Positions 43,224 through 54,293 of a DNA stretch of 64,000 nucleotides are shown here, one piece after another. This DNA is from Hevea brasiliensis (Eukaryota > Streptophyta > Magnoliopsida > Malpighiales > Euphorbiaceae). Numbering within the stretch: position 1 is the first letter of the stretch; each line of letters begins with the position of its first letter. Both the position numbers and the translations under genes were made by a program. The stretch covers positions 63,054,691-63,118,690 of the forward strand of contig NC_079493.1 of assembly GCF_030052815.1 (NCBI RefSeq). Direction: 5' to 3'. Below the pieces are notes generated by a model, which searched no databases, was not told where the DNA came from, and saw only the letters and a program-made list of their open reading frames with translations.

Positions 43224-46200
43224 TGTAACACCCTCCCTGTACCAACTCCGTACATTCTACTGTTCCGGTGACCGGTGTCGGTCCGGACAGCTAGAACGTC
43301 CGGAAAAATATTTAAACTAAAGTCGAGAATCATAATTAACTCAAATATAAATAAGAAAAATTTAGTAAAAATTTTAGAAATAAAATACAAACAAGTTAAA
43401 CGAGCCGGTGCCCTAGCGATGGGTAACCAGAGGGAAGTTGCGGTTCTCGCAACGAGGAGCCCTAGACCCGGGGAAAAATTCATAAAATAATTTTTGGGAC
43501 TCCAGAGAAGGGTTATTGAGGTTCCCATGGCATTAGAATTCCAAGAAAATACCTAGAAAAATTTTTGAATCGGTACAGACAATTTTGACCTGTTCAGCCA
43601 AACGGAGGGCATTTTGGTCATTTCGCCTTCAGAGGTGATTTTTGGCCGACTTGTCCAGTTGAGTAAATAATTAATATGACATAAAATATGAATAAACATT
43701 ACTAGAAATTAAATTGAAAATGAGTAGTGGAGGAAAGAAAAGAAAAATCAAAGAAAAGCTCATTTATGACATCTTGATCATGTCATTTATAAATTATGAC
43801 CAATCACAATTGAGCTATCATTTGACTAACTAATAAAAAGACTAAATGAAGACTAAATTCATCAAAAAAACCAGCAGCCATCCCTCTCTCCTCAAGTGCA
43901 GCTGAAACTTCTTCCTTCCTCCCTCCATTGATGTTCAATCAAGCAAGCTCCCTTTCTCCTTTGTTTCCACCACTAAACCCTAAACCCCTTCATTAAAACT
44001 TAACCACACCTCTTGGGGAAGTGTTTGGCAGCCTAGAAAGTGAAGGAAAGTGAAGATTTAACTTGGGAAAAATCTGCCTACAAGAGGTTAGTGCAACTAT
44101 ATACATAAAACTCATTAATTTCATTATTTGTGACTTGAAACTTAGTAGGAATTGTAATTTGAATAAACAAAAACTCATGTGTATGAGTATATAAATTTCG
44201 GCTGCCCTAGCTATGGAATGGGAGGGAGTGTTTTTGATGAGCTTGAAGTGAACTAGAATCATGTTGGAAGTTTATAAACACAATAATAATGAATTAAAAG
44301 CTAACTAAGGTAAATTGTATAAAACATGAATTTGAATTAGGGTTTTGTGAGCAAAATGTAAACTTGGTTTAGGAAATTATTAGAGAACATTTTAATGGTC
44401 AATTAGTGACCATTTTAGGTAAGTTGACCATAAAATGGACTGAAAAATAGGATTGCAAAGTGAAGTTGCAAGCTGCCCTAGGACAGCAGCAAAGGGACTG
44501 AAAATTCAGTCCACTTGCACTGCCATAACTTGGGTTGTGTTGGTTCAATTGGTGTTTGGCTAATTGGACATGAAACTAGGCTTATAACGACACATTTTTG
44601 CTGAAGAAACCATGCCCAAAAGACCAAAGCAAGAGGACCAAAACTTGGCCCCAATCCGGACACACTGCAACAGCCCCTGCAGAATTGACCAAATGAACTG
44701 TTCATTTGGCCATAACTCAATGTAGATTTGGTCAATTGACCTGAAATTCTTACAGCAACAAGTTAAGACATAGACAAACAACTTTCATGAAGAAACCTAC
44801 CCCAAATTATGGCCAGAACCTAACCTAAATGGCAGTGGAAGTCACTGTTCATGTTACTGTAGATATGGTCAATTCTGCAGATTGGCAATCCGGCCAGCTG
44901 TGGTTTTTGAGCCATATCTTGAGCTACAAAACTCAAAATGGAGTGATTCAAAAAAGGAAATTCAACTAGACAAAATAAGGAACAACTTTCATGTTTGTCA
45001 TTTCTTTAAATTCCCACTGTAACAGTTCCAAATGGAACAGTAAAATTATGGTACAAAATCTGAAAAATCTGCTCCTTTTGTTTAATGCTTAGAAATGGTA
45101 TTAACGCTCAATGCCAATAAGTTTTAAATACAAAATGTGGCATGTTGGGAGTGCCAAAACCAATGTACCTAATTTCTACCTAAAAGTCAACATTTTAGTT
45201 GACCATAGAGGTGAATAGTAACACCGAAACTTGAAATTCAAAGATTGAAGAATTTTAAAGTATTGAATGCCCTAGTATACCTAACAAGATTGGTTTGGAT
45301 AGTTTGGCATGCCAATAGGGTTCAGTTAGCAGTACTACACATGGCAATATGCCATTCCGTGATTTTATGGCTTTTAGCCATTTTGACATTATATTGAGAC
45401 TTGGCCTCGTGCCTAATATTATTTACAGCTTGTTAGCTGTTCTGTTGCACACCGGGAGATGCATATGTGACCGATGGTGTGACGGCCCGAGGTACTAGAT
45501 ACCCAGTGCCAGTTTACCCGTTATCCAGTCCAGTCGTCTAGTGTAGGTTACTTGGGGCAACCAAATGAATAAAAGTGAACAAAGTTAATGAAATAATGAA
45601 TATACCAACACCAAACAAAGAAAGCATACACATTCTATACACATTTATTTTCTTGCTATTTTCCTTTATTATATTATTGCACCACTAAGCATTATTGCTT
45701 AGCGCGTTGCTTTTGCCACGCGTAGGTACTGGAGATTCCGATCGTGAGCCCAGTAGACCACAGACTGGGTGAGTCCATCCTGCAGTTCTGCACAGTGTCC
45801 TTGTCACCTCAACTTCTGCAGTGCATTGGTAGGACACTAGGTGTTCTTTTGATATTTTGTAGCAAATTTTTACCTTCTCATATGTATTCGAACTTATGTA
45901 ATATATTTTGATGTTCATGTAAATAATGAAAGTTATGACTATGAATGCAAAATTTGAGCATTTATTTATTGCTTGTATATGAGAAATGGATGTTTGAGAA
46001 ATGAAAAGGTTGTTGAGAACCGAAATTGGAAATTGTTGAGATTTTGGATATTGGAGTTTGAAATGATGGAATACAAATATTGGAAGTGTTTTTAACAGGT
46101 TCCGAAGAACTATTTTCTCCATTTTTAGCCGGTACTCCGCCGGATTTTCTTTAAAATCTTCGGAACCTCAAATAAATAATACTTTTGATAAATGGCTAAA

Positions 46201-46327
46201 ATAAATTATATTTCATAAATTATATTCAAAAGCATGATATAAATCAATTAAGGTATATTAGAGTGTGCCGGTACACCGTGTGGCATTACTTATTCGGGTA
46301 TACTGTAGACGGGTAAGGGGTGTCACA
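43224..46327 (+). repeat. Family A 5' LTR (3104 bp)
   Basis: TGTAACACCCTCC...GGGTGTCACA. CCAAT at 43800-43804 and TATA-like TAATAAAAAG at 43831 precede a donor-like AGAG|GTTAGT at 44087. The two-hairpin module is at 45685-45722 (CTAAGCA/TGCTTAG and CGCGT/ACGCG), ~605 bp before the LTR end. Confidence 0.95.
45685..45722 (+). other. Two-hairpin module, family A 5' LTR
   Basis: CTAAGCA/TGCTTAG (45685-45702), then CGCGT/ACGCG (45703-45722), followed by TAGGTA. Different bases but the same fold and position as in families B and C. Confidence 0.75.
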
Positions 46328-46332
46328 TTTAG

Positions 46333-46344
46333 TGGTATCAGAGC
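46333..46344 (+). promoter_or_regulatory. Primer-binding site, initiator tRNA-Met
   Basis: TGGTATCAGAGC, five bases after the LTR end. Confidence 0.95.
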
Positions 46345-46454
46345 ACGGTTTAGGCGTTTCTGGGCCTAGATTGAGTCCATACCATGCATTGCATTTGTAA
46401 GAGTTGAGGTGACACTAATGCAGATCTGTTTGTCTTTCTTATTTTGAATAGGAT

Positions 46455-47377
46455 ATGGATCCTTCATCTCAGAGAGCAGTCGAGGAGGAAGTGGAGAGTC
46501 ATGCTCCACTGGCGGTGAGGCTGGGGTAGGGGAGAACCTACTCCACCAGCTCAAGCGAGCACCTTTCGGCCTCCACAGGCCATGTTCCAACAAATGGCCG
46601 ACTTCTTTAGACAAATGGCTGGAGTAACCAGCACCACCACCACCACCAGCTCCACAGCAGAAATCACACCTGGAAAGGCTAAGGAAGTTTGGAGCAGTGG
46701 ACTTTTTTGGTAAGAGAGAATATGACTATATTGCAGCTGAGAATTGATTGAACAGAATGGGCAGAGTCTTAAAACAACTCCACTGCACCTCAGATCAAAA
46801 TCTAGAAGCTGCAGTATCTTTGTTGCAAGACGATGCCTACGAATGGTGGAACACTATGTCCAGTGAAGTGCAGCCAGAAGCTGTAACTTGGGACTTCTTT
46901 CTTTCCGAGTTCAAGAAGAAATATGTGGGTACTGTATACCTGGAAGAGAGAAGAAGAGAGTTCATTAACCTGAGGCAGAGACAGCTATCAGTGGCCGAGT
47001 ATGAGAAGGAATTTGTCCGATTAAGCCGCTACGGAAGGGAGATAGTCCCTAATGAAGCTGAAAGGTGCAAGAGATTTGAAGAGGGACTAAATGACAACAT
47101 CAAGATCCAACTCACTGCCTTGGGAATCATAGAATTTACCAAGTTAGTGGAAGCTGCAATAAAGGTGGAAAAAGTAAGAATCAATGAGCAGACCAGAAGG
47201 GATAGACAGCAGAAGAGGGGCCCAGGTCAGTCTAGTTCAGCTCCTGCATTTGGGAAGAAGTTCAAGGGTCCTCCTGCACAGAGTTCAGCTCAGCCACGTG
47301 GTCGTGGTCGGCCTCGGGGCCCAGCCACGCTCACCCCTAGGAGAGGTCACCCACACCATCGGTGGGCGCCTCTCTAG
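46455..47377 (+). pseudogene. gag: Family A gag
   Basis: The start MDPSSQRAVEEEVESHAP at 46455 meets a TAG after ~25 codons. The main Gag body is open at 46748-47377 (209 residues): LLQDDAYEWWNTM, TWDFFLSEFKKKYVG, EYEKEFVRLSRYGREIVP, RCKRFEEGLNDNIK and a basic, proline-rich tail (QPRGRGRPRGP). The frame is lost before the zinc knuckle, which is in the next frame. Gag forms the particle; this copy needs at least two frame repairs. Confidence 0.87.
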
Positions 47378-47616
47378 GGATGGGGTTCAGGGACCAGCCC
47401 CAAAGATCTTTGCGTGTCCACACACCGCCGAAATGGCATAAGGGGGAGTGTTGGAGAGTGACTGGTGCCTGCTTGAGGTGTGGGTCAACAGAGCATCAGC
47501 TGAGGAACTGTCCACGCAGAACTACTACAGCTGCTCCAACACAAGCAGAAAGACCTGCTCCTGCACCACAGAGAGGTAGAAAATCTGGCAGATCTGACGC
47601 AGTGGGACCATCATAG
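47362..47616 (+). pseudogene. gag: Family A zinc knuckle and linker
   Basis: An 84-residue frame with CCHC knuckle CLRCGSTEHQLRNC and the proline-rich linker also seen at 5678-6223. It ends in a TAG, after which protease sequence resumes. Confidence 0.83.
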
Positions 47617-48144
47617 AGGCCTGCATCCGAGCCAGCAGAGAGGCCAGATAATAGACCACCTGCCTGAAATTATGCCCTGAGAGCTCAGGAAGAGCAAGAT
47701 GCCCCGGACGTCATCAGGGGTACGTTCTCCCTCTACAATACTCCTGTGCATGCATTGGTAGATCCAGGATCTACTCATTCCTACATTTGCATCAACCTAC
47801 CCGTAGAAAGGGGGATACTTATAGGGGAGAGTGACCAAGACATTCTGGTCACTAATCCATTGGGTCACAGTATAGTGGTGAACAAAGTATACAAGGGTTG
47901 CCCGTTAAGGATTTAGGGGTGTGAATTCTTGGCAGACCTGATTGAGTTGCCCTTCCACAAGTTTGACGTGATTTTGGGAATGGACTGGTTGTCACGTCAT
48001 CAGGCAATAGTTGATTGCAAATTGAAGAGAATTTCTCTAAAAACTTCAGAGGGTAATGAAATCACAGTTGTGGGGGAAAGGACAGATTTCTTGTCCAATG
48101 TCATCTCAAATCATTGCAAGAAGAATGATGAGAAAAGGCTGTGA
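47617..48144 (+). pseudogene. pol: Family A aspartic protease
   Basis: Readable protease sequence with DPGSTHSYIC around 47760-47795, interrupted by stops (e.g. a TAG near 47917). The tail is open from 47929 (DLIELPFHKFDVILGMDWLS). The frame breaks again near SNVISNHC, just where the RT linker begins in the frame of 48056. Confidence 0.82.
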
Positions 48145-48598
48145 AGCCTACCTAGCACATGTGGTGGATACTAGGCAGGCTAAGCCAAACCTGGGTGACA
48201 TACCCACAGTAAGAGATTTCCCAGAGGTATTTCCCGAAGAGTTGCCTGGTTTGCCACCAGAAAGGGAAGTTGAATTTGCTATTGAGACACTGCCGGGTAT
48301 AGCACCCATTTCCATTGCTCCTTATAGGATGGCACCCACTGAATTGAGGGAGTTGAAAACTCAGTTGCAAGAGTTGCTGGAAAAGGGGTTTATACGCCCC
48401 AGTGTGTCACCATGGGGAGCTCTAGTGCTGTTTGTGAAAAAGAAGGAAGGGACTTTGAGGCTATGCATCGATTACTGGCAGTTGAATAAAGTGACTGTGA
48501 AGAATAAATATCCGTTGCCTAGAATTGATGATCTGTTTGATCAGTTGAAGGGAGCAGGAGTATTTTCTAAGATTGATCTCAGATCAGGGTATCATTAG
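48056..48598 (+). CDS. pol: Family A reverse transcriptase, first part
   Basis: A 180-residue frame: [17 protein letters not shown] linker, [59 protein letters not shown], then a TAG. The same frame continues directly at 48599, so a single nonsense codon splits the RT. Closely matches 3875-5659. Confidence 0.9.
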   Translation: MKSQLWGKGQISCPMSSQIIARRMMRKGCEAYLAHVVDTRQAKPNLGDIPTVRDFPEVFPEELPGLPPEREVEFAIETLPGIAPISIAPYRMAPTELRELKTQLQELLEKGFIRPSVSPWGALVLFVKKKEGTLRLCIDYWQLNKVTVKNKYPLPRIDDLFDQLKGAGVFSKIDLRSGYH

Positions 48599-49024
48599 TT
48601 GAGGGTGAAGGATGTAGATGTGCCCAAGACTGCATTCAGGACCCGATACGGGCATTATGAGTTTCTGGTGATGCCCTTTGGCCTAACAAATGCACCAGCG
48701 GCATTTATGGACCTTATGAACCGTATCTTCCATCCATACCTAGATCGGTTCGTAGTGGTCTTTATTGATGATATTTTGGTGTATTCTAAGACCAGGGAAG
48801 AACATGATGAGCATTTGAGGATTGTTCTGCAAACCCTGAGAGAAAAGAAGCTGTATGCTAAGTTGTCAAAGTGTGACTTTTGGCTGAATGAGATTGCATT
48901 CCTTGGACACATAGTGTCAGCTGATGGGATTAGGGTGGATGCCAAGAAAATAGAAGCAGTGATGGAATGGAAGCCTCCCAGAATACAACCGAGGTCGAAG
49001 CTTCTTGGGCCGGGTATTACGTAA
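48599..49024 (+). CDS. pol: Family A reverse transcriptase, catalytic part
   Basis: A 141-residue frame with [20 protein letters not shown] and catalytic [13 protein letters not shown] (both aspartates present), the thumb region and [13 protein letters not shown]. It shifts out of frame after VMEWKPPR. The next ~180 bp (to about 49200) carry RT connection sequence in a second frame with scrambled bases (49083-49105), so part of the damage may be an assembly error. Confidence 0.89.
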   Translation: MRVKDVDVPKTAFRTRYGHYEFLVMPFGLTNAPAAFMDLMNRIFHPYLDRFVVVFIDDILVYSKTREEHDEHLRIVLQTLREKKLYAKLSKCDFWLNEIAFLGHIVSADGIRVDAKKIEAVMEWKPPRIQPRSKLLGPGIT

Positions 49025-49168
49025 GATTTGTGAAGGGATTTTTCCTAATAGCCGCTCCAATGACCAAGTTATTACACAAGAATGTCGACGGATCGAACGA
49101 AAAGTGTCGGACCAGCTTTGAGAAGTTAAAGGCTATGTTGACAGAGGCACCGCAGTTAACACACCAAG

Positions 49169-50149
49169 GTGTCAGGAAAGGACTTCGTGGTCTACAGTGA
49201 TGCCTCTCATAATGGGTTAGGGTGTGTATTGATGCAAGAGGGGAAGGTGGTCGCCTATGCTTCCAGGCAGCTAAGGCCACATGAACAGAACTACCCTACC
49301 CATGATCTAGAGCTTGCATCAATTATCTTCGCACTGAAGATATGGAGGCATTACTTGTATGGTGAAAAGTGTTACATTTACACGGACCACAAAAGCCTGA
49401 AATATTTGCCAACCCAGAAGGAGCTCAACCTTAGACAGAGGCGATGGATTGAGTTCCTAAAGGATTATGATTGTGTAATTGACTACCATCTTGGGAAGGC
49501 AAATGTAGTTGCTAATGCCTTGAGCAGAAAATCCATCACAGCTTTGAGATCATTGAATGCCCGTCTCACTTTGATTCGAGATGGAGCTATTTTGGCTGAG
49601 TTGCAAGTGAGGCCAAATCTGCTACAGCAGATTTTAGATGGGCAGAAGGTAGATGAGAAGCTGATGGCTATTATGAGCAAAATTTCAGAGGGAAAAGCAA
49701 CTGACTATGAGGTGAAAGCAGATGGGTGTCTGTATTATAAAGGAAGACTGTGTGTACCAGATGATGGGGAACTGAAGGCCAGTATTCTAAAAGAGGCACA
49801 CATCAGTGTATATGCTATGCACCCAGGAAGTACAAAGATGTATCATGATCTGAAGCTTCAGTATTGGTGGCCTGGTATGAAGAGGGATATAGCTGACTAT
49901 GTGACTAAATGCTTGACATGTCAGCAAGTCAAGGCAGAACATCAAGTTCCATCAGGTTTGCCACAGCCTATACGCATACCTGAATGGAAATGGGATCGGG
50001 TCACCATGGATTTTGTGAGTGGTCTACCTCTCACCCAGAAGAAACATGATGCAGCATGGGTGATAGTTGATAGATTGACAAAGTCAGCACACTTTCTGCC
50101 AATTAGGACTGACTACTCACTGGAGAAGTTAGCGATTGTACATCGCTGA
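49169..50149 (+). CDS. pol: Family A RNase H and integrase first part
   Basis: A 326-residue frame: RNase H ([50 protein letters not shown]), tether, integrase zinc region ([29 protein letters not shown]) and core ([30 protein letters not shown]). The frame breaks near LEKLAIVHR at a scrambled patch; integrase continues from 50136. Confidence 0.91.
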   Translation: MSGKDFVVYSDASHNGLGCVLMQEGKVVAYASRQLRPHEQNYPTHDLELASIIFALKIWRHYLYGEKCYIYTDHKSLKYLPTQKELNLRQRRWIEFLKDYDCVIDYHLGKANVVANALSRKSITALRSLNARLTLIRDGAILAELQVRPNLLQQILDGQKVDEKLMAIMSKISEGKATDYEVKADGCLYYKGRLCVPDDGELKASILKEAHISVYAMHPGSTKMYHDLKLQYWWPGMKRDIADYVTKCLTCQQVKAEHQVPSGLPQPIRIPEWKWDRVTMDFVSGLPLTQKKHDAAWVIVDRLTKSAHFLPIRTDYSLEKLAIVHR

Positions 50150-50324
50150 GATAGTTAGATCGCATGGAATCCCACTTTCTATCATATCCGATCGAGACCC
50201 AAGGTTTACATCGAGATTTTGGAAGAAGTTGCATGAGTCCTTGGGTACACAACTCCATTTCAAAGATGACTTTCCATCCTCAAACGGATGGGCAATCGTA
50301 AAGAGTAATCCTGTAAACAATTGA
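50136..50324 (+). pseudogene. pol: Family A integrase core fragment
   Basis: A 62-residue frame with [37 protein letters not shown]. It is then disrupted around the QTDGQSER position, where an A/T-rich filler follows (50296-50382). The catalytic core is therefore not continuous. Confidence 0.83.
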
Positions 50325-50382
50325 AACCAATTAGATAAATACACATATTGAATCAAATGATAACAATAACATGAAAAATATG

Positions 50383-51011
50383 TCGTCCTTGAGGATATCT
50401 TTGAGGAGTTGTGTCATTGAGTTTGAGGGAAGTTGGGATAGATACCTCCCAGCAGAGTTTGCATACAACAATAGCTACCAAGCTAGCATTCAAATGGCCC
50501 CATATGAAGCAATCGTATGGGAGAAAATGTAGAACTCTAGCAGTCTTGGACTGAATTGGGCGAAGACAAATCGGTAGGGCTGCACTGTGAAACAGCCGAG
50601 GAGAAGGTAAAATCAATCAAAGCCAACTTAAAGGTTGCCTCGCATGCATGTAAATCTTATGCCGACCTGAAGAGAAAAGAAATAGAATATGTGGTTGGCG
50701 ACAAAGTGTTCCTCAAGGTGTCACCATGGAAGAAAGTGTTCAGGTTTGGAAGAAAAGGTAAGTTGAGCCCTAGGTTCATTGGCCCATATGAAGTCATTGA
50801 ACGTGTGGGTCCAGTGGCCTATAGGCTAGCTTTACCACCAGAGCTGGACAAGATCCACAATGTGTTCCACGTGTCCATGCTTAGAAGATACCGCTCAGAT
50901 CCTTCACATGTCATCTCCAGGGAAGAAATTGAAATACAACCGGATTTGACATATGAAGAAGAACCTCTATGGATCCTGGCTCGGGAAGTGAAAGAGTTGA
51001 GAAATAAGTAG
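50383..51011 (+). pseudogene. pol: Family A integrase C-terminal part
   Basis: After the filler, degenerate core (CVIEFEGSWDRY, FAYNNSYQASIQMAPYEA readable) leads to the open frame 50556-51011 (151 residues): ADLKRKEIEYVVGDKVFLK, FGRKGKLSPRFIGPYEVIE, HNVFHVSMLRRYRSDPSHV. A TAG interrupts after KELRNK. The chromodomain remnant (LVKVLWRHHN..EATWE) continues to 51078 and runs straight into the LTR. Confidence 0.87.
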
Positions 51012-51078
51012 ATTCCACTGGTGAAAGTGCTTTGGAGGCACCACAACACCGAGGAGGCAACTTGGGAAAGTGAAGAGA

Positions 51079-51151
51079 TGTAACACCCTCCCTGTACCAA
51101 CTCCGTACATTCTACTGTTCAGGTGACTGGTGTCGGTCTGGACAGCTAGAA
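51079..51151 (+). repeat. Family A 3' LTR, first 73 bp
   Basis: TGTAACACCCTCCCTGTACC..., same start as 43224. Cut at TAGAA by a solo LTR. It begins directly after the chromodomain remnant, preceded by the purine-rich GGGAAAGTGAAGAGA, with no G-run tract like 24091. Confidence 0.92.
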
Positions 51152-54100
51152 TGTAACACCCTCCCGGTAATCATTCCGTACATTCTACTGTTCCGGTGAC
51201 CGGTGTCGGTCCGGACAACTAGAACGTCCGGAAAAATAATTAAACTTAAGTCAGGAACCATAATTAACTCAAATATTAATAAGAAAAATTTAGTAAAAAT
51301 TTGAAAAAATAAAATACAACCAAGTTAAACGAGCTGGTGCCCTAGCGATGGGTAACCAGAGGGAAGTTGCAGTTCTCACAACGAGAAGCCCTAGACCCAG
51401 GGGAAAAATTATAAAATAATTTTTGGGACTCCAGAGAAGGGTCATTGAGGTTCCTATGGCATTAGAATGCCAAGAAAATACCTAGAAAAATTTTTCTATC
51501 GGTACAGACGATTTTGACCCGTTAAGCCAAACGGAGGGCATTTTGGTCATTTCACCTTCAGAGGTGATTTTTGGCCGACTTGTCCAGTTGAGTAAATAAT
51601 TAATATGACATAAAATATGAATAAACATTACTAGAAATTAAATTGAAAATAAGTAGTGGAGGAAAGAAAAGAAAAATGAGGAAAAAGCTTATTTATGACA
51701 TCATGGTGATGTCATTAAGAAAATTTGGACCAATCACAATTAAACCATTATTTGACTAACTAATAAAGAGACTAAATGAAGACTAAAAAATCAAAAATTG
51801 CAGCAGCCATCCTCCCCAAAAGAAACCAGCCGAAACCCTAGTCCCATAGCCACCTCCATGAAAGCTCTTTCAAGCTTTAAATTTCCATGCTTCCTCACCC
51901 TAAAACCCATAAGTCCCTTCATCAAAAATTAATCCCACACCTAGACAAAGCTTTTGGCAGCCAAGAAAAGGAAGAAAAGTGAAGTTTAGGGGCTTGGAAA
52001 ATTCTGCCACTTGAGGTTAGTGCTCTATATACTTAAAACTCTTTCATTTCATAAATAGCAACTTGAATTTAGTGAGAAAATGTAAATTAAATGAACAAAA
52101 ATTCTTGTGAAGGTGTACATGAATTTCGGCTGCCCTAGCTATGGAATAGGAGGAAGTGTTTTTTATGAGCTTAAAGTGAATTAGAAACCATGTTTGAAGT
52201 TTATAAACATAAGAATGGTGAATTAATAGCTAACTAAGGTAAAGTGTAGAAATCATGACTTGGAACTAGGGTTTTTGGAGTAAAATGTGAACTTGGCCTA
52301 TGCAATTGTTAAAGAACCTTTTAATGGTCAATTAGTGACCATTTTAGGTAATTTGACTAACAAATGGACTGAAAAATGAGGTTGCAAATTGAGGCTGCAA
52401 GCTGCCCTAGGACAGCAGCATAGGGACTGAAAATTCAGCCCATTTGCACTGCCATAACTTGGGCTGTGTTAGTCCAATTGGTGTTTGGACAATTGGACAT
52501 GAAACTAGGCTTATAATGGCACATTTTTTCTGAAGAAACCATGCCCAAAAGACCAAAGCAAGAGGATCAAAACTTAGCCCCAATCCGGATACCCTGCAAT
52601 TGGTTCTGCAGAATTGACCAAATGAACAGTAACTGTTCATTTGGCCATAACTCAGTATAGATATGGTCAATTGACCTGAAATTTTTACAGCAACAATTTA
52701 AGACATAGACAAACAACTTTCATGAAGGAACCTACCCCAAATTATGGCCAGAACCTAACCCAAATGGTAGTGGAAGTTACTGTTCCTGTTACTATAGATA
52801 TGGTATTTTCTGCAGAATGGGAATCCGGCCAGCTGTGGTTTTTGGACCATATCTAGAGCTAAAAAACTCCAAATGGAGTGATTCAAAAAAGGAAATTCAA
52901 CTAGACAAAATAAGGAACAACTTTCATGTTTTAAATTTCTTCAAATTCCCACAGTAACAGTGTCCAATGGAACAGTGAAGTTGACTCACCAAAACTGAAA
53001 ATTCTGTTTGTGTTGGGTTACACTTTGAAATGGTATTAACACTTAATGCCAACAAGTTTTAAACACCAAATGTGGTATGTTGGGAGTGCCAAAGTCAATG
53101 AACATATTTTCTATCCAAAAGTCAACATTTTTGTTGACCAATAAGGTGAATAGTAACACCAAAACATGAAATTTACAAATTGAAGAATTTAAAAGTTTCA
53201 AATGCCCTAGTATACCTAACAAGATTGGTTTGGATAGTTTGGCATGCCAATAGGGTTCAGTTAGCAGTACTGCACATGGCAAAAATGCCATTCTGTGATT
53301 TCATGGCTTTTAACTATTCTGACTTTGCATTGAGACTTGGACTTGTGCCTGAGATTATTTACAGCTTGGTAGCTGTTCTGTTGCACACCGGGTGATGCAT
53401 ATGCGACCGATGGTGTGACGGCCCGAGGTATTAGATACCCAGTGCCAGTTTACCCGTTATCCAGTCCAGTCGTCTAGTGTAGGTTACTTGGGGCAACCAA
53501 ATGAATAAAGGTGAACAAAGTTAATGAAATAATGAATATACCAATACCAAATAAAGAAAGCCTACACATTCTATACACATTTATTTTCTTGCTATTTTCT
53601 TTTATTATATTATTGCACCACTAAGCATTATTGCTTAGCGCATTGCTTTTGCCACGCGTAGGTACTGGAGATCCTGATCGTGAGCCCAGTAGACCACAGA
53701 CTAGGTGAGTCTGTTTCAGCTTCTGCCGTGTCCTCGTCACCTCGTCACCTGCAGTGCATTGGTAGGGCACTAGGTGTCATTTTGTCATTTTGTAATTAAA
53801 TTTTTATTTTCTCATATGTATTTGGGATTATGTAATGTATTTTGAGGTTCATGTAAATAATAAAGATTTATGGTTATGTATGGAAGTAATTTGAGCTTTT
53901 AATTGTTAGTTATATATATGAGAACACTGAGAAATGGATGTTTGAGAAATGAAAAGGCTATTGAGAACTGAAATTGAGAAATATTGTTGAGTTTTTGATA
54001 TTGAGACTCTGTTGATGAATTGAAGTTGGGTTTGTTTGAAAATTATTTGGAAGTGTTTTCGCAGGTTCCGAAGAACGGTTTTCTCCATTTTTAGCCGGTA

Positions 54101-54293
54101 CTCCGCCGGATTTTCTTTAAAATTTTCGGAACCTTAAATGAATAATACTTTTGATAAATGGCGTAAATAAATTGTATTTCATAAATTATATGCAAAAGCA
54201 GGATATAAATTAATTGAGGAATATTAGAGTGTATCGGTACACCGTGTGGCATTACTTACTCGGGTATACTGTACACGGGTAAGGGGTGTCACA
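51152..54293 (+). mobile_element. Family A solo LTR (3142 bp)
   Basis: TGTAACACCCTCCCGG...GGGTGTCACA with perfect TSD TAGAA (51147-51151, 54294-54298). No internal region, so it was left by LTR-LTR recombination. Donor-like GAG|GTTAGT at 52016. Hairpin 52472-52498 (GTCCAATTG/CAATTGGAC). Two-hairpin module 53621-53656. CCAAT and TAATAAAGAG boxes near 51731-51771. Short ORFs are not genes. Confidence 0.96.

Larger units (their letters stand above)
44087..46451 (+). other. Predicted LTR-to-leader intron (family A copy 2)
   Basis: Donor AGAG|GTTAGT at 44087. 3' site: branch-like CTAAT near 46414-46418, a T-rich tract (TGTCTTTCTTATTTTG), AATAG|G at 46451, three bases before the gag ATG (46455). 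2365 nt. Inferred from consensus and conservation. Confidence 0.52.

Noticed and set aside
43993..44262. An 89-codon ORF duplicated at 54995
   Set aside because: Duplicate because both are family A LTRs; antisense to the element and without motifs.
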